A DNA stretch of 64,000 nucleotides from Bordetella sp. (GTDB taxonomy: Bacteria > Pseudomonadota > Alphaproteobacteria > Caulobacterales > Caulobacteraceae): NCBI GenBank assembly GCA_017308115.1, contig JAFKFS010000015.1, positions 1-64,000 on the forward strand, written 5' to 3'. Below are positions 54,516 to 63,849 of this stretch, piece by piece (position 1 is the first letter of the stretch; each line of letters begins with the position of its first letter). The position numbers were made by a program, and so were the translations under genes. The notes under the pieces are model-generated. The model was not told the origin of the DNA. It was given only the letters and a program-made list of their open reading frames with translations, and did no database searches.

Positions 54516-55438
54516 CAGTCCGACACCCCCGGCGCCAGCAGGAAGAGGTCGCTGGGCCGCACGAACAGCTCCAGCCCCATCTGGATGCCGACCAGCAGGA
54601 CGATCAGGCCCAGGGCCGCGCGCATCTCCTCCGCCCGGAAACGGCCTGAAAGCTTGGCCCCGTACTGGGCTCCCACCACCCCGCCCAGCAGCAGTATGGT
54701 CGACAGGACGATGTCCACCGTCTGGTTGCGCCCGGCCTGAAGCACGGTGGTGATGGCCGTGGTGATGATGATCTGGAACAGACTGGTGCCGACCACCACC
54801 CCGGCCTTCATCCGCAGCACATAGAGCATGGCCGGGACCAGGATGAAGCCGCCGCCCACCCCCATGATGGCCGACAGGACCCCTGCGAAGACGCCCAGGC
54901 CGAACGGCGGAATGACGCTGATGTAGAGCCCCGACCGGGGGAAACGCATCCTGAACGGCAGGCCGTACAGCCACAGAGGACGACGGCGCTCCTTCCTTGG
55001 CGGGGTCTCGCCCCGGACCCGGTGCAGAATCTGCGTCAGGCTCTCGTACAGCATCATGCAGCCGATGGAGCCGAGGAACAGCAGATAGGACAGGGCCACC
55101 ACCAGATCGGCCTGGCCCAGCAGGCGGAGGTAACGGAACAGCTCGACGCCCGCGAGCGCGCCCAGCGCCCCGCCCACGGCCATGATGCCGCCGATGCGGT
55201 AGTCGACCGCCTTCATGCCGGAATAGCGGATGACGCCCGAGGTCGAAGAGGCGACGACATGGCTGGCCTGGCTGGCCACCGCCACGGTCGGCGGGATCCC
55301 CAGGAAGACCAGGACCGGCGCCATCAGGAAGCCGCCGCCGATGCCGAACAGGCCGGACACGAAACCGACCAGCGCCCCCAGCATGACCAGGAGCGGCCAG
55401 TTCACCGAGACTTCGGCGATCGGCAGGTAAATATCCAC
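54515..55438 (-). CDS. TSUP (TauE/SafE)-family exporter, long form
   Basis: 307 residues with eight or nine transmembrane segments. The TSUP signature glycine motifs are VGFVSGLFGIGGGFLMAPVL near the start and FAGVLSAIMGVGGGFILVPA in the second half, with LGIPPTVAVASQASHVVASS between. A longer cytoplasmic loop holds LTQILHRVRGETPPRKERRR. It is followed immediately by the TIGR02186-type gene. The other TSUP gene, at 52923, reads toward it, so the locus contains two transport systems of the same class. Confidence 0.92.
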   Translation of the reverse strand: MDIYLPIAEVSVNWPLLVMLGALVGFVSGLFGIGGGFLMAPVLVFLGIPPTVAVASQASHVVASSTSGVIRYSGMKAVDYRIGGIMAVGGALGALAGVELFRYLRLLGQADLVVALSYLLFLGSIGCMMLYESLTQILHRVRGETPPRKERRRPLWLYGLPFRMRFPRSGLYISVIPPFGLGVFAGVLSAIMGVGGGFILVPAMLYVLRMKAGVVVGTSLFQIIITTAITTVLQAGRNQTVDIVLSTILLLGGVVGAQYGAKLSGRFRAEEMRAALGLIVLLVGIQMGLELFVRPSDLFLLAPGVSD

Positions 55439-55554
55439 GGCACGCGCCTTCGGCTGGAAGGTCAGGCAATCGGCGCCGGAAAGGCGACTAGGCCTTCGGT
55501 CTTAGCCGCCCCTGCGGCGAACCGCCACCCCCGGTCGCAAGCCCGCGGCGCCGA

Positions 55555-58359
55555 TCAGGCGACCGGCTCGACGGTGAAGGCGTCGGCGGCCTCGCGCGCC
55601 GTGCGGCGGTCGGCGGCCGACAGGCCGGCGGTCAGGCGCTGGACCGAGGCCAGGGCCTGCTGGTCGCCGCGCCGGGCCGCGATCATGTACCATTTGAAGG
55701 CCTCGACCCGATTGGGAGCCACGCCCTCGTCGCCCTTCTCCAGCATCTGGGCCACATTGTACTGGCTGTCGACGCGACCGGCGCCGGCCGCCTTGGTCAG
55801 CCACGACAGGGCCTCGGCGCGGTTCCGCGCCCCGCCGACGCCGTCATACAGCTGCATGGCGTAGAAATGCATGGCCTTGGGATCGCCCGCCTCGGCCGCG
55901 CGGCGGGCCCAGGCGCGGGCCTCGGCTTCGTCCGTCGTCAGACCCGCGGCCCCGTCCTGGTACAGGCCGGCCAGGCGCAGCTGGGCCGGAGCGTAGCCCA
56001 GGTTGGCGGCGCGGGTCAGGGGCTCCAGCCCGCCGTCGTCGCCGTTGTCCAGCATCTGCACGGCGCGCGCGAACAGGCCCGCCCCTTCGGTCGCGGCCGC
56101 ATCGGGCGAAGGCACGGCGTCGGTCGGGGCGGCGTCCAGGGCCAAGGCGGCGATCGGCGTCGTCGGCTCGGCGGGCGTCGCGCCCTCGGCCGGCGCCAGG
56201 GCGAAACCGCCCGGCAGGCTCAGGCCGGAACCGCCCGCCACCTGCAAGGTGGCGTAGCCGCCGACCACGCCCAGGGCGGCGACGGCCATCGCCCCCAGGG
56301 CCGTGCGCATGGTGGAGCTCTGACGCCCGGCCTGCTTGTCGAGCCGCTCCTGCAGCTTGGACTTGCCGCCGCGCTTGGCCAGGCCGAAGGCCGGACGCGG
56401 GGACGCATCCTCTTCCGGCGCCATGGCCGCTCGCGCCGCCTCCAGCACGTCGCGCGTCGAGGTCGCCGCTCGCTCCGGGCTCCGCGCCGCGTCGCGAGAC
56501 GAGACGAAGTCCAGGTCGGCGGAGAAACCTTCGGCCCTCGACCCGTCCAGATCGAACGGCCGATCAGCGTCCGTATCGGCGGCGACATTCAGGATGTCGC
56601 TGACGTCGGCGCCGCCGAACAGGTCTTCATCGACCAAGGACGACGCCGGAGGCGTCGCATGGGGCGCCGCCTGAGACGCGGCGTGGGGCCAGGCGTCCTG
56701 CGCGACCCGGCCGAAGGGCGCGGCCGTCGTCGGCCCCGCGTCCAGAAGTTCAGCGTCGAGCGGATCGCCGAAGACGGTCGGAGCGGCATCGGCGAACAAG
56801 GGCTCGGCCGCGGCGTCGTCCTGCGTCACGGGTTCGGGGGCCCAATCCTCGACCGGATCGGCGAAGGCGGCCGCGCGCCAGTCGCCGCTGGCGGTCTCCG
56901 CCGGAGTCCAGGGCGCGGGGTCGGGGCCTTCCAGCGGCGGGCGACGGACGTCGCGGTCGACGCGCTGCTCCATGTTGTCGCGCGCGTCGGCCAGCAGGCG
57001 CGCCGTGCGTTCCTCGCTCTGGCGCATCCGCTCGGCCAGATCGCCCGAGGCGCGCTCGTGGCGCTGATGCATCTTGTCGGCGCTTTCCGCCAGACGGCGG
57101 CCGATGTCGTCCAGGGCCTGCGCCGAGCGGCGCTCCGACTGGGCGATGCGCTCGCTGAGCCGGTCGGAGATGCGGGCGATCTCACCGCCCAGCCGCTCCA
57201 ACGCCAGGGCGTGCTGGTCGTCCGCCTGGGTCAGGCGCTGGTCCACCGCCTCGGCGTGGCGGGCCAGATCGCGCTCCAGCTTCTGCTCCAGCGCCGCGAC
57301 GCGGGCGTCGGACGGCCCGGCGCCGCCGGCTTCGACCTTCTCCACCCGGCCGTTGAGATTGCGGGCGATGCGCATGATCTCGCGGCCCATGCCCTCGACG
57401 GCGGCGGCCGAGCGCTGCTCGGCGGCCCGGGCCTGATCGCCGATGGCGGCCAAGGCGCGCTCGACGCGATCGACCCGTCCCTCGGTCTCGACCGCGTCCA
57501 GGCGGCGGATCATCTCGGCGCGGCTGGTCTCGACCTGACGCGTCAGGCCCTCGGCCAGCTTCTCGAAGCGGGAAGCCTCGCGCGCATGGTCCGGCTCGAT
57601 GCGGCGCTCGGCGTCGCGCATCCGCAGGTCCAGGGCCGCGAACGACCGCTCAAGCCCCTTCAGCGCTTCGGAGGTCCGCGCCTGGGCGTCGTCCAGGCGC
57701 GCGCCGACGTCCGACAGCAGGGCGGTTCCGGCGCCCGCTCCAGCCGTCTTCTCGACCGCCTCGATGCGGTCGCGCAATTCGCTGACGCCCGCACGCTGGC
57801 GCTCGTCCATTTCGTAAAGGCGGGTGGAGACGGCGGTCAGGGCCGCGTCCAGCTTCTCCAGCCCCTCGCGCGCCTCGACGCCGGCGTCCTGCTCCAACCG
57901 GCGCAGGCGGCGATGCCCCTCGCGCAGCTCCTCGGCGATGTCGTCGATGCGGCGGGCCTTGGCGGCCTCGGCCTCGTCCTGCTGCTCCAGGCGGCGCACC
58001 AGGCCGGCCACGGCCTGGTCGATGCCCTGAATCGCCAGGGTCGAGCGGCGCTCGGCCGCCTCCAGCCGCTCGGCGATGACCTCCAGCGAGGCCCCCATCC
58101 GGCCCAGGCCTTCGCCCCGACGCGGTTCATCGCCGTAGACGTCGTCCAGGCGGCGCGACCGGCTGCGGCGATCATAGGGATCGGGAATGGGCGACCGGCG
58201 CGGCAGGGTGGCGACGACGTCGTCCTCGTCCGGCTCGTCCATGATCATGGAGTTCAGCCACTCGCCCAGGGTCATGCCTGACCGGCGCGCCAAGTCCTTG
58301 GCGATCTCGCGCGCCTTGGGATCGATTCCCTTCACGCTCCACGGCGCCGCTGCGGTCAC
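55555..58359 (-). CDS. podJ: Polar localisation protein PodJ-like (coiled coil, TM, SEL1 repeats)
   Basis: 934 residues. The N-terminus MTAAAPWSVKGIDPKAREIA, then KDLARRSGMTLGEWLNSMIM matches the start of PodJ/polar-organising proteins of Caulobacterales. Residues about 95-450 are a long coiled coil with repeated erRSxxAL-like heptads (EAAERRSTLAIQGIDQAVAG). Residues 450-650 are acidic and disordered. One transmembrane helix spans 684-705, then SEL1-type repeats (PDGLEPLTRAANLGYAPAQL; YDGVGGARNRAEALSWLTKA; EKGDEGVAPNRVEAFKWYMI). PodJ seeds the flagellar pole in Caulobacter. This protein ends after the SEL1 repeats and has no C-terminal peptidoglycan-binding domain. It starts at GTG 58359 with GGGAGG upstream. 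Confidence 0.75.
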   Translation of the reverse strand: MTAAAPWSVKGIDPKAREIAKDLARRSGMTLGEWLNSMIMDEPDEDDVVATLPRRSPIPDPYDRRSRSRRLDDVYGDEPRRGEGLGRMGASLEVIAERLEAAERRSTLAIQGIDQAVAGLVRRLEQQDEAEAAKARRIDDIAEELREGHRRLRRLEQDAGVEAREGLEKLDAALTAVSTRLYEMDERQRAGVSELRDRIEAVEKTAGAGAGTALLSDVGARLDDAQARTSEALKGLERSFAALDLRMRDAERRIEPDHAREASRFEKLAEGLTRQVETSRAEMIRRLDAVETEGRVDRVERALAAIGDQARAAEQRSAAAVEGMGREIMRIARNLNGRVEKVEAGGAGPSDARVAALEQKLERDLARHAEAVDQRLTQADDQHALALERLGGEIARISDRLSERIAQSERRSAQALDDIGRRLAESADKMHQRHERASGDLAERMRQSEERTARLLADARDNMEQRVDRDVRRPPLEGPDPAPWTPAETASGDWRAAAFADPVEDWAPEPVTQDDAAAEPLFADAAPTVFGDPLDAELLDAGPTTAAPFGRVAQDAWPHAASQAAPHATPPASSLVDEDLFGGADVSDILNVAADTDADRPFDLDGSRAEGFSADLDFVSSRDAARSPERAATSTRDVLEAARAAMAPEEDASPRPAFGLAKRGGKSKLQERLDKQAGRQSSTMRTALGAMAVAALGVVGGYATLQVAGGSGLSLPGGFALAPAEGATPAEPTTPIAALALDAAPTDAVPSPDAAATEGAGLFARAVQMLDNGDDGGLEPLTRAANLGYAPAQLRLAGLYQDGAAGLTTDEAEARAWARRAAEAGDPKAMHFYAMQLYDGVGGARNRAEALSWLTKAAGAGRVDSQYNVAQMLEKGDEGVAPNRVEAFKWYMIAARRGDQQALASVQRLTAGLSAADRRTAREAADAFTVEPVA

Positions 58360-58360
58360 T

Positions 58361-58518
58361 GATTCGCCTCCCGACCCATGGCGAGAACGGTATCCTTCCA
58401 GATGAAGCGTGTAAACGTGTCGTTAACCGCTAGATATGGCGCCTCGCGCCGAAGCGCCGACGGCAGCCTACATGGCGCTGATGCGCCTGACATGGTTAAT
58501 GCCGCGTTTAGATTAACC
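58361..58518 (-). promoter_or_regulatory. podJ upstream region with GANTC and a CtrA-like box
   Basis: GATTC (58361-58365) lies next to the podJ ribosome site and is a CcrM methylation site. TTAA-n7-TTTA (58496-58510) is one mismatch from the CtrA box TTAA-n7-TTAA and is followed by gattaacc. In Caulobacter, podJ is under GcrA/DnaA and CtrA control, so the elements fit, but binding is not shown. Confidence 0.45.
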
Positions 58519-58603
58519 ACGCATCAAGAAATACGGCCAAGCTGCAGATCGTGGACGGCGGGACGCTTGCGTCCCGGCCTCGGGCGCCCCAACTGCCGCG
58601 GTC

Positions 58604-58822
58604 ATGAACGCCACGCTCACCCTGATCCTGCTGATCGCTTCGATCGCCGTCGTCGTCTTTTCCGGATGGCGCGGAGCGCGGCCGACAGACATCATGCGCG
58701 GCCCGCGCCTGATGCCGTGGCGATTCATAATGCTGCTGGCGGCTGCGCTGGTCTTCTTCCTGCTGATTCATCTGATGGCGGAGCTCAGCGGGCGCCCCCT
58801 GCCAGCCGCGCCGCCTTTCTAG
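58604..58822 (+). CDS. Small two-helix membrane protein
   Basis: 72 residues with two hydrophobic helices (LTLILLIASIAVVVFSGWRG and FIMLLAAALVFFLLIHLMAE) joined by a short basic loop. No family recognised. It is divergent from podJ, 63 bases ahead of the stress protein gene on the same strand. No strong ribosome site is visible, but the frame, composition and spacing suggest a real gene. Confidence 0.6.
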   Translation: MNATLTLILLIASIAVVVFSGWRGARPTDIMRGPRLMPWRFIMLLAAALVFFLLIHLMAELSGRPLPAAPPF

Positions 58823-58823
58823 C

Positions 58824-58848
58824 GGAACGCTCCGACGCCTGGCCGGTT
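58824..58848 (+). promoter_or_regulatory. Candidate EcfG-type stress promoter
   Basis: GGAAC-n16-GGTT, one mismatch from the alphaproteobacterial general-stress consensus GGAAC-n16/17-CGTT, 36 bases before the stress-protein start at 58885. Confidence 0.35.
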
Positions 58849-58884
58849 GTCTTGTCTCCCCCCGCCGACAGACAGGAGACGAGC

Positions 58885-59391
58885 GTGACCGATAGGGAAC
58901 TGACGCCCCACGAAGCCGAAGAAGCCTTCTGGAAAAGCCTGAAGTCCAGCAACACCGGCATGCTGGGGCTGGATCGCCCCGGCTATCACAGCCAGCCGAT
59001 GACCGCCTTCCGCGAGGCCGAGACCGGAACCCTCTGGTTCTTCACCCGCGACGACACCGACCTGGCGCGCGACGCGGCGGCGCCGGGCCAGACCGCCATG
59101 TTCAGCTACGGCTCCAAGGACCAGAAGGTCTGGGCCTGCATCCACGGGGCCCTGGCCGTGCACGGCCATGACCGGGAAGTCATCGAGCGCTACTGGAATC
59201 CCGTGCTGTCGGCCTGGTATCCCGAGGGCAAGGACGATCCGCGCCTGACCCTGCTGCGCTTCGACGCCGACGACGGCCGCGTCTGGGTCAGCGAGGGCGG
59301 GCTGATGAAGTTCGCCTTCGAGATCGCCAAGGCCAACCTGACCGGCAAGACGCCGGACGCCGGCGACGTAGTCGACGTCAACCTGCGCTAG
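58885..59391 (+). CDS. Pyridoxamine 5'-phosphate oxidase-family protein (general stress protein 26-like)
   Basis: 168 residues. Split-barrel FMN-binding fold: EAFWKSLKSSNTGMLGLDRP, then AFREAETGTLWFFTRDDTDL, TAMFSYGSKDQKVWACIHGA and VIERYWNPVLSAWYPEGKDD, then LTLLRFDADDGRVWVSEGG. This matches the general-stress-protein-26 subgroup, which binds flavin or deazaflavin cofactors but is not PdxH. GTG start at 58885 with AGGAGA six bases upstream. An EcfG-like promoter precedes it. Confidence 0.9.
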   Translation: MTDRELTPHEAEEAFWKSLKSSNTGMLGLDRPGYHSQPMTAFREAETGTLWFFTRDDTDLARDAAAPGQTAMFSYGSKDQKVWACIHGALAVHGHDREVIERYWNPVLSAWYPEGKDDPRLTLLRFDADDGRVWVSEGGLMKFAFEIAKANLTGKTPDAGDVVDVNLR

Positions 59392-59406
59392 GCCTAATCC
59401 GCCCTC

Positions 59407-59437
59407 AAGCAGCGCGAAGCGCGTTAGGGCTGCTTAA
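59407..59437 (-). terminator. Possible terminator of argF
   Basis: On the minus strand, aagcag ... ctgctt encloses an inner hairpin (cgcgcttcgcg), but there is no clean T run, so confidence is low. Confidence 0.35.
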
Positions 59438-60351
59438 AAAGCCCCGAAGCACCAGGCCAGGACCGCCTTCTGGGCGTGAAGGCGGTTCTCGGCCTCGTCC
59501 CAGATCAGCGACTGCGGGCCGTCGATGACGGCGTCGGTCACCTCCTCGCCGCGGTGGGCGGGCAGGCAGTGCAGGAAGACCGCATCGTCGGCCGCCTCGG
59601 CCATCAGGGCCTCGTCGACGCTGTAGGGCTCGAACGCCGCCAGGCGGGCCTCATAGTCCTGATCGCCCATCGACACCCAGGTGTCGGTGACGACGACGTC
59701 GGCGCCCTTGACCGCCTCGCGCGGGTCGCTGGTCAGGGTGACGTGGGCGCCACCCTTCTCCAGATCGCGCAGGTCGGGATGATATTCCGCCGGACAGGCG
59801 ACGTGCAGGTGGAAGCCGAACTTGGGCGCCGCGTGCATGAAGCTGTGGCAGACGTTGTTGCCGTCGCCGATCCAGGCGATCGTTTTTCCCTCGATCGGGC
59901 CGCGATGCTCCTCGATGGTCATCAGGTCGGCCAGGATCTGGCACGGGTGGCTGCGATCGGTCAGGCCGTTGACGACCGGCACGGCGGAGACGCGGGCGAA
60001 GCGCTCGACGTCCTCGTGGTCGTTGGCGCGGATCATCACGGCATCGACCATGCGCGACAGGACGCGGGCGGTGTCCTCGACCGGCTCGCCCCGGCCCAGT
60101 TGCATATCCGAGGCGGTGGCGATGATGGAGTCGCCGCCCAGTTGGCGGATGGCCGCGTCGAAGCTGAAACGGGTGCGGGTCGAGTTCTTCTCGAAGATCA
60201 TGGCCAGGACGCGGTCCTTGCCCGGCGCGTCGGCGTCGGCGCGGCCCTGGGGCCAGCCCTTGCGCGCGCGCTTGCGGGCGTGGGCGTCGTCCAGGATGGC
60301 GCGCAGGGTCGCGGCGTCGAGGCGGTGGATGTCGAGGAAGTGACGAACCAT
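59434..60351 (-). CDS. argF: Ornithine carbamoyltransferase
   Basis: 305 residues. Carbamoyl-phosphate loop [13 protein letters not shown] (STRTR), [20 protein letters not shown] (HPxQ), and the C-terminal [20 protein letters not shown] (HCLP) are diagnostic. It makes citrulline from ornithine and carbamoyl phosphate in arginine synthesis. It is the second gene of an argD-argF operon; a 130-base palindromic element separates the two genes. Confidence 0.98.
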   Translation of the reverse strand: MVRHFLDIHRLDAATLRAILDDAHARKRARKGWPQGRADADAPGKDRVLAMIFEKNSTRTRFSFDAAIRQLGGDSIIATASDMQLGRGEPVEDTARVLSRMVDAVMIRANDHEDVERFARVSAVPVVNGLTDRSHPCQILADLMTIEEHRGPIEGKTIAWIGDGNNVCHSFMHAAPKFGFHLHVACPAEYHPDLRDLEKGGAHVTLTSDPREAVKGADVVVTDTWVSMGDQDYEARLAAFEPYSVDEALMAEAADDAVFLHCLPAHRGEEVTDAVIDGPQSLIWDEAENRLHAQKAVLAWCFGAF

Positions 60352-60359
60352 TTCTAACT

Positions 60360-60488
60360 CCGCTCATCCCCGCGAAAGCGGGGACCCAGTACTTTGGACG
60401 CGCAACGCCCGGGGTGTCATCCGCCGCTGCCCCAGTCCATCGTCGTCAGGAAACGGAACGGGGTCCCCGCTTTCGCGGGGATGAGCGG
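60360..60488. repeat. Composite inverted repeat, family B, inside the arg operon
   Basis: ccgctcatccccgcgaaagc at the left and gctttcgcggggatgagcgg at the right are perfect inverted copies, each also a hairpin. The centre contains acccagtactttgg, matching the 12693 element. It lies between argD and argF, so it may affect their relative expression. Confidence 0.85.
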
Positions 60489-60497
60489 AAGAGTTGT

Positions 60498-61688
60498 TTA
60501 GCCGGCGACCTTGCCGCGAGCGAACTCGCAGGCTTTTTCGAACTTCTCGACGGCCTCGCGAGCCTCGTCGAGGGTGATGTTCAGCGGCGGCAGGATGCGG
60601 ACCAGGTTGTCGCCGCCGCCCGCGACCAGCAGCTTGGCCTCGTCGCGCGCCCAGCCCATGAAGTCGCGGTTGTTCGGGACCAGTTTGACGCCCAGCAGCA
60701 GACCCTTGCCGCGCACCTCGACGATCACGTCGGGGAAGCGTTCGGCCAGACCGTGCAGTTGCTGCTTCAGATAGCCGGCGACCTCATTGACGTTGTTCAG
60801 GACGGCGTCGGACGACACCTCGGCGAAGGCCGCCTGGCCGACGGCCATCGCCAGCGGGTTGCCCCCGAAGGTCGAGCCGTGGGCGCCGACCGTCATGCCC
60901 TTGGCCGCCTCGGCCGTGGCCAGGCAGGCGCCGATGGGAAAGCCGCCGCCCAGGGCCTTGGCGATGGCCATGATGTCCGGCGTCATGCCCGCCCATTCGT
61001 GGGCCCACAGCTTGCCGGTCCGGCCCATGCCGCACTGGACCTCGTCGAAGATGATCAGGACGCCGTGCTTGTCTGCCATCTCGCGCATCCAGCGCAGCTC
61101 TTCCTCAGGCGTGGCGCGGCAGCCGCCCTCGCCCTGGACCGGCTCCAGGATGATCGCCGCCGTCGCCGGGTTCTCGAACGCCGCCGTCAGGGCCTCCTTG
61201 TCGCCCCATTTCAGCTGATGGAAGCCCTCCATCTTGGGCCCGAAGCCCTCGGTGTAGCTGGGGTTGGCGGCGGCGTTGATGGCGCCATAGGTGCGGCCGT
61301 GGAACGAGCCGTCGAAGCCGTAGATGTCGATCCGCTCAGGCTGGCCGTTGGCGACGTGGAATTTGCGCGCCGTCTTCAGGGCGCACTCTACGGCCTCGGT
61401 GCCCGAGTTGGTGAAGAAGACGACGTCGGCGAAGGACCTGGCGCACAGATCGTCGGCCAGGGCGTCCTGCCCCGGAATCCTGAAGATGTTGGAGACGTGC
61501 CACAGCTTCTCGGCTTGGTCCTTGATCGCCTGCACCAGCTTGGGGTGGGCGTGGCCCAGGGCGTTGGTGGAGATGCCCGAGACGCAGTCCAGATACTCGG
61601 CGCCGTCCGTGGACCACAGGCGGACGCCCTGGCCGCGCTCCACTTCCAGCGGCGCGCGATTGTAGACACCCATCAGATGACCGGACAC
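60498..61688 (-). CDS. argD: Acetylornithine aminotransferase
   Basis: 396 residues. Class-III aminotransferase motifs: [80 protein letters not shown] (Lys for PLP) and [20 protein letters not shown]. It interconverts N-acetylglutamate-semialdehyde and acetylornithine, and often also succinyldiaminopimelate. It is the first gene of the operon with argF. Confidence 0.97.
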   Translation of the reverse strand: MSGHLMGVYNRAPLEVERGQGVRLWSTDGAEYLDCVSGISTNALGHAHPKLVQAIKDQAEKLWHVSNIFRIPGQDALADDLCARSFADVVFFTNSGTEAVECALKTARKFHVANGQPERIDIYGFDGSFHGRTYGAINAAANPSYTEGFGPKMEGFHQLKWGDKEALTAAFENPATAAIILEPVQGEGGCRATPEEELRWMREMADKHGVLIIFDEVQCGMGRTGKLWAHEWAGMTPDIMAIAKALGGGFPIGACLATAEAAKGMTVGAHGSTFGGNPLAMAVGQAAFAEVSSDAVLNNVNEVAGYLKQQLHGLAERFPDVIVEVRGKGLLLGVKLVPNNRDFMGWARDEAKLLVAGGGDNLVRILPPLNITLDEAREAVEKFEKACEFARGKVAG

Positions 61689-61807
61689 TTGGCAGACTCC
61701 ATAAAGCGAGACGGCCCCGACGCGTCTGCGACGGGACCGCTTTGGAAAAGGGCGACGAACTTGTCGGGCGCTATTTCGGCTTAGTCAACACCATGCCGGG
61801 CGCGAAT

Positions 61808-62722
61808 TCAGCGTAGTTGCGCGTCGAGCTTGACGATCAGGGCCGCATAGGTCCGGGCCGCCAGGTCGATGGTGCGGCCCTCGACCGCCTCGATGGCGTC
61901 GTCCTTGGAGTGGATGACGCGGAAGACCTGCGGCACGAAGCCCTCGGCCAGGCCTTTGGTCTCGCCGCCGTTGAAGGCCAGCCACATCTGGTGGGCCCCG
62001 ACCTCGTCCTGGAAGCCCAGGGAGACGACGGGCGCGCCGGCGGCCGAGAAGGCGCGGTCGTCGGACGGCGGATACTCGGGGAAGTCGACGCATTGCAGGG
62101 CGTGTTCGGCGCACAGCTCCTGCACGGCGCGGGTGACGAAGGCCGACTGCACCCCGTTGTTCTGGCCGTACATCATGGTGTCGCCATAGGCGGCGACATC
62201 CGAGTTCACCACGGCCGCGACATGGGCGATCCCGTGCGCTTCGATCCACTTCCTGGCGCCGATCAGGCCCAGCTCTTCCTGGTCGAAGAAGAGGATGCGG
62301 ACGCGGTGCGACAGCGGCGCCTCGCGCAGGATCTTGGCCGCCTCGATCAGGGCGACCACCGAGCCGGCGTTGTCGACCAGGCCGTGCGACATCGTCCCGT
62401 CGCGCAGGCGCACCGCGTCATAGTGGGCGGTGAGCAGGATTTCCTTCTCGCCCTCGCCGAGGGTGACGACGACGTTTGAGCCCTGCATCGGACCGGCGCG
62501 GCCGCCGCCCTCGAAGGTCTCGACCGTCGGGGCGAAGCCCTCGGCCCGAAGCTGGCCCAGCAGCACCGACAGGCGCTCGGCGTTGGACGGCTGGGCGTAG
62601 GCGCCGACCTGTTCGCGCAGATCGGCGGCGCGGTTCTGAGCCAGCGACGGCGCGGCCGTCAGGCAGGCCGCGATCAGGCAGGCGCCGCCGACGACGGCTT
62701 TCAGACGAAGATGAAACGACAT
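61808..62722 (-). CDS. Exported M28-family zinc peptidase
   Basis: 304 residues with a signal peptide ([19 protein letters not shown]). Zinc ligands are visible in [13 protein letters not shown] (His-x-Asp), [14 protein letters not shown] (Asp), [20 protein letters not shown] (Glu-Glu), [15 protein letters not shown] and [17 protein letters not shown] (His). M28 exopeptidases remove N-terminal residues in the periplasm. It is convergent with nothing; a 119-base gap separates it from argD on the same strand. Confidence 0.94.
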   Translation of the reverse strand: MSFHLRLKAVVGGACLIAACLTAAPSLAQNRAADLREQVGAYAQPSNAERLSVLLGQLRAEGFAPTVETFEGGGRAGPMQGSNVVVTLGEGEKEILLTAHYDAVRLRDGTMSHGLVDNAGSVVALIEAAKILREAPLSHRVRILFFDQEELGLIGARKWIEAHGIAHVAAVVNSDVAAYGDTMMYGQNNGVQSAFVTRAVQELCAEHALQCVDFPEYPPSDDRAFSAAGAPVVSLGFQDEVGAHQMWLAFNGGETKGLAEGFVPQVFRVIHSKDDAIEAVEGRTIDLAARTYAALIVKLDAQLR

Positions 62723-62777
62723 GGCGAGCCCCCTTGGCGGAGCCCCTCGCCCCGCCTTCGACGCCTTGACTAAGCCG

Positions 62778-63614
62778 TCAGCTCTTCAGCCGCCAGCCCG
62801 AACGGAACACCAGCCAGCAGGCCGCGCCCAGCGCCACGGTCAGCCCGGCGCTCATGACCACGCCGACCGCCAGGTTGCTTTCGGCGTGGCCGATGAAGCC
62901 GGCCCGGAAGCCGTCGATCAGGTAGAAGAAGGGGTTGAACTTGCTGATGCCGGCGAAGGGCTGGGGCAGACGGTCGATCAGGTAGAAGGTCCCCGACAGG
63001 AAGGTCATCGGCATGACCACGAAGTTCTGCACCGCCGAAAGATGGTCGAACTTCTCGGACCACAGGCCCGCCAGCACCCCCACCATGCCCATCAGCAGGG
63101 AGGCGATCAGGCCGAACCAGACGATCAGGGCGATGTTGGCCAGGCCCAGCCTGGCGAAGGGCAGGACGCACAGCGCCGTCACCAGCCCGACGGCCACCCC
63201 GCGCGTCGCCGCGCCCAGGGTGAAGCCGACCGTCAGCTCCAGCGGGCTGAGCGGCGGGGTCAGGAAATCGGTCGCCGTGCCCATGATCTTGGCCTGGATC
63301 AGGCTGGACGAGGCGTTGGCGAAGGCGTTCTGCAGGATAGCCATCATGATCAGGCCCGGCGCCACGAACTCGGCGAAGGGCGTGCCGTGCAGCGGCGGCC
63401 GCGCGCCCTGAAGCGCCACCACGAAGACCATCATGTAGAGCAGGGTCGTCACCACCGGCGCCGCCACGGTCTGGCCGCCCACCTTCCAGAAGCGGCGGAC
63501 CTCCTTCAGGTAGAGGGTGCGCAGACCCACCCAATTGATCCCGTCATAGCGGCGGGGCTGGGGCAGGCCATGGGGGGCGGAAGGGGCTTCGGAAGCGGCG
63601 GTCAGATGCGTCAT
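62778..63614 (-). CDS. ABC-2-type transporter permease
   Basis: 278 residues with six transmembrane helices (first about 45-68). Family features: NWVGLRTLYLKEVRRFWKVG (coupling helix), the ABC-2 signature LSGTFYLIDRLPQPFAGISK in loop 5, then FNPFFYLIDGFRAGFIGHAE. This is the NodJ/DrrB-like permease used for drugs, polysaccharides or lipids. The matching ATP-binding gene is not visible here and is expected to the left of the M28 gene or elsewhere. It is divergent from gcrA. Confidence 0.92.
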   Translation of the reverse strand: MTHLTAASEAPSAPHGLPQPRRYDGINWVGLRTLYLKEVRRFWKVGGQTVAAPVVTTLLYMMVFVVALQGARPPLHGTPFAEFVAPGLIMMAILQNAFANASSSLIQAKIMGTATDFLTPPLSPLELTVGFTLGAATRGVAVGLVTALCVLPFARLGLANIALIVWFGLIASLLMGMVGVLAGLWSEKFDHLSAVQNFVVMPMTFLSGTFYLIDRLPQPFAGISKFNPFFYLIDGFRAGFIGHAESNLAVGVVMSAGLTVALGAACWLVFRSGWRLKS

Positions 63615-63661
63615 GCCGCCTCAGATGCGACAGCCAAGTCGGTTTCGCAAGGCGTGGGGCC

Positions 63662-63826
63662 TGTGGATGACGGCCGAGAAATTGAGTCAAATCGGGACAT
63701 TAACCATACTAGATGTAGTTTCTGTGGACAGGTGAATTCCCACATATTGCGTGTTTTAAGGGCTGATTTACGATTAGAAGCCTGGTGAGGGGCCGAAATT
63801 CGGACTCCGGCACAAGATATTGAATC
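63662..63826 (+). promoter_or_regulatory. gcrA promoter region: DnaA-like box, GANTC sites, CtrA-like box
   Basis: Three GANTC sites (GAGTC 63684-63688, GACTC 63803-63807, GAATC 63822-63826), a DnaA-box-like tgtggatga (63662-63670, one mismatch), and TTAA-n7-TTTA (63756-63770, one mismatch from the CtrA box). In Caulobacter, gcrA is activated by DnaA, repressed by CtrA and affected by CcrM methylation, so the arrangement matches what is known. Confidence 0.5.
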
Positions 63827-63849
63827 GGACGTCTCCGCAGGAGGGCGAC

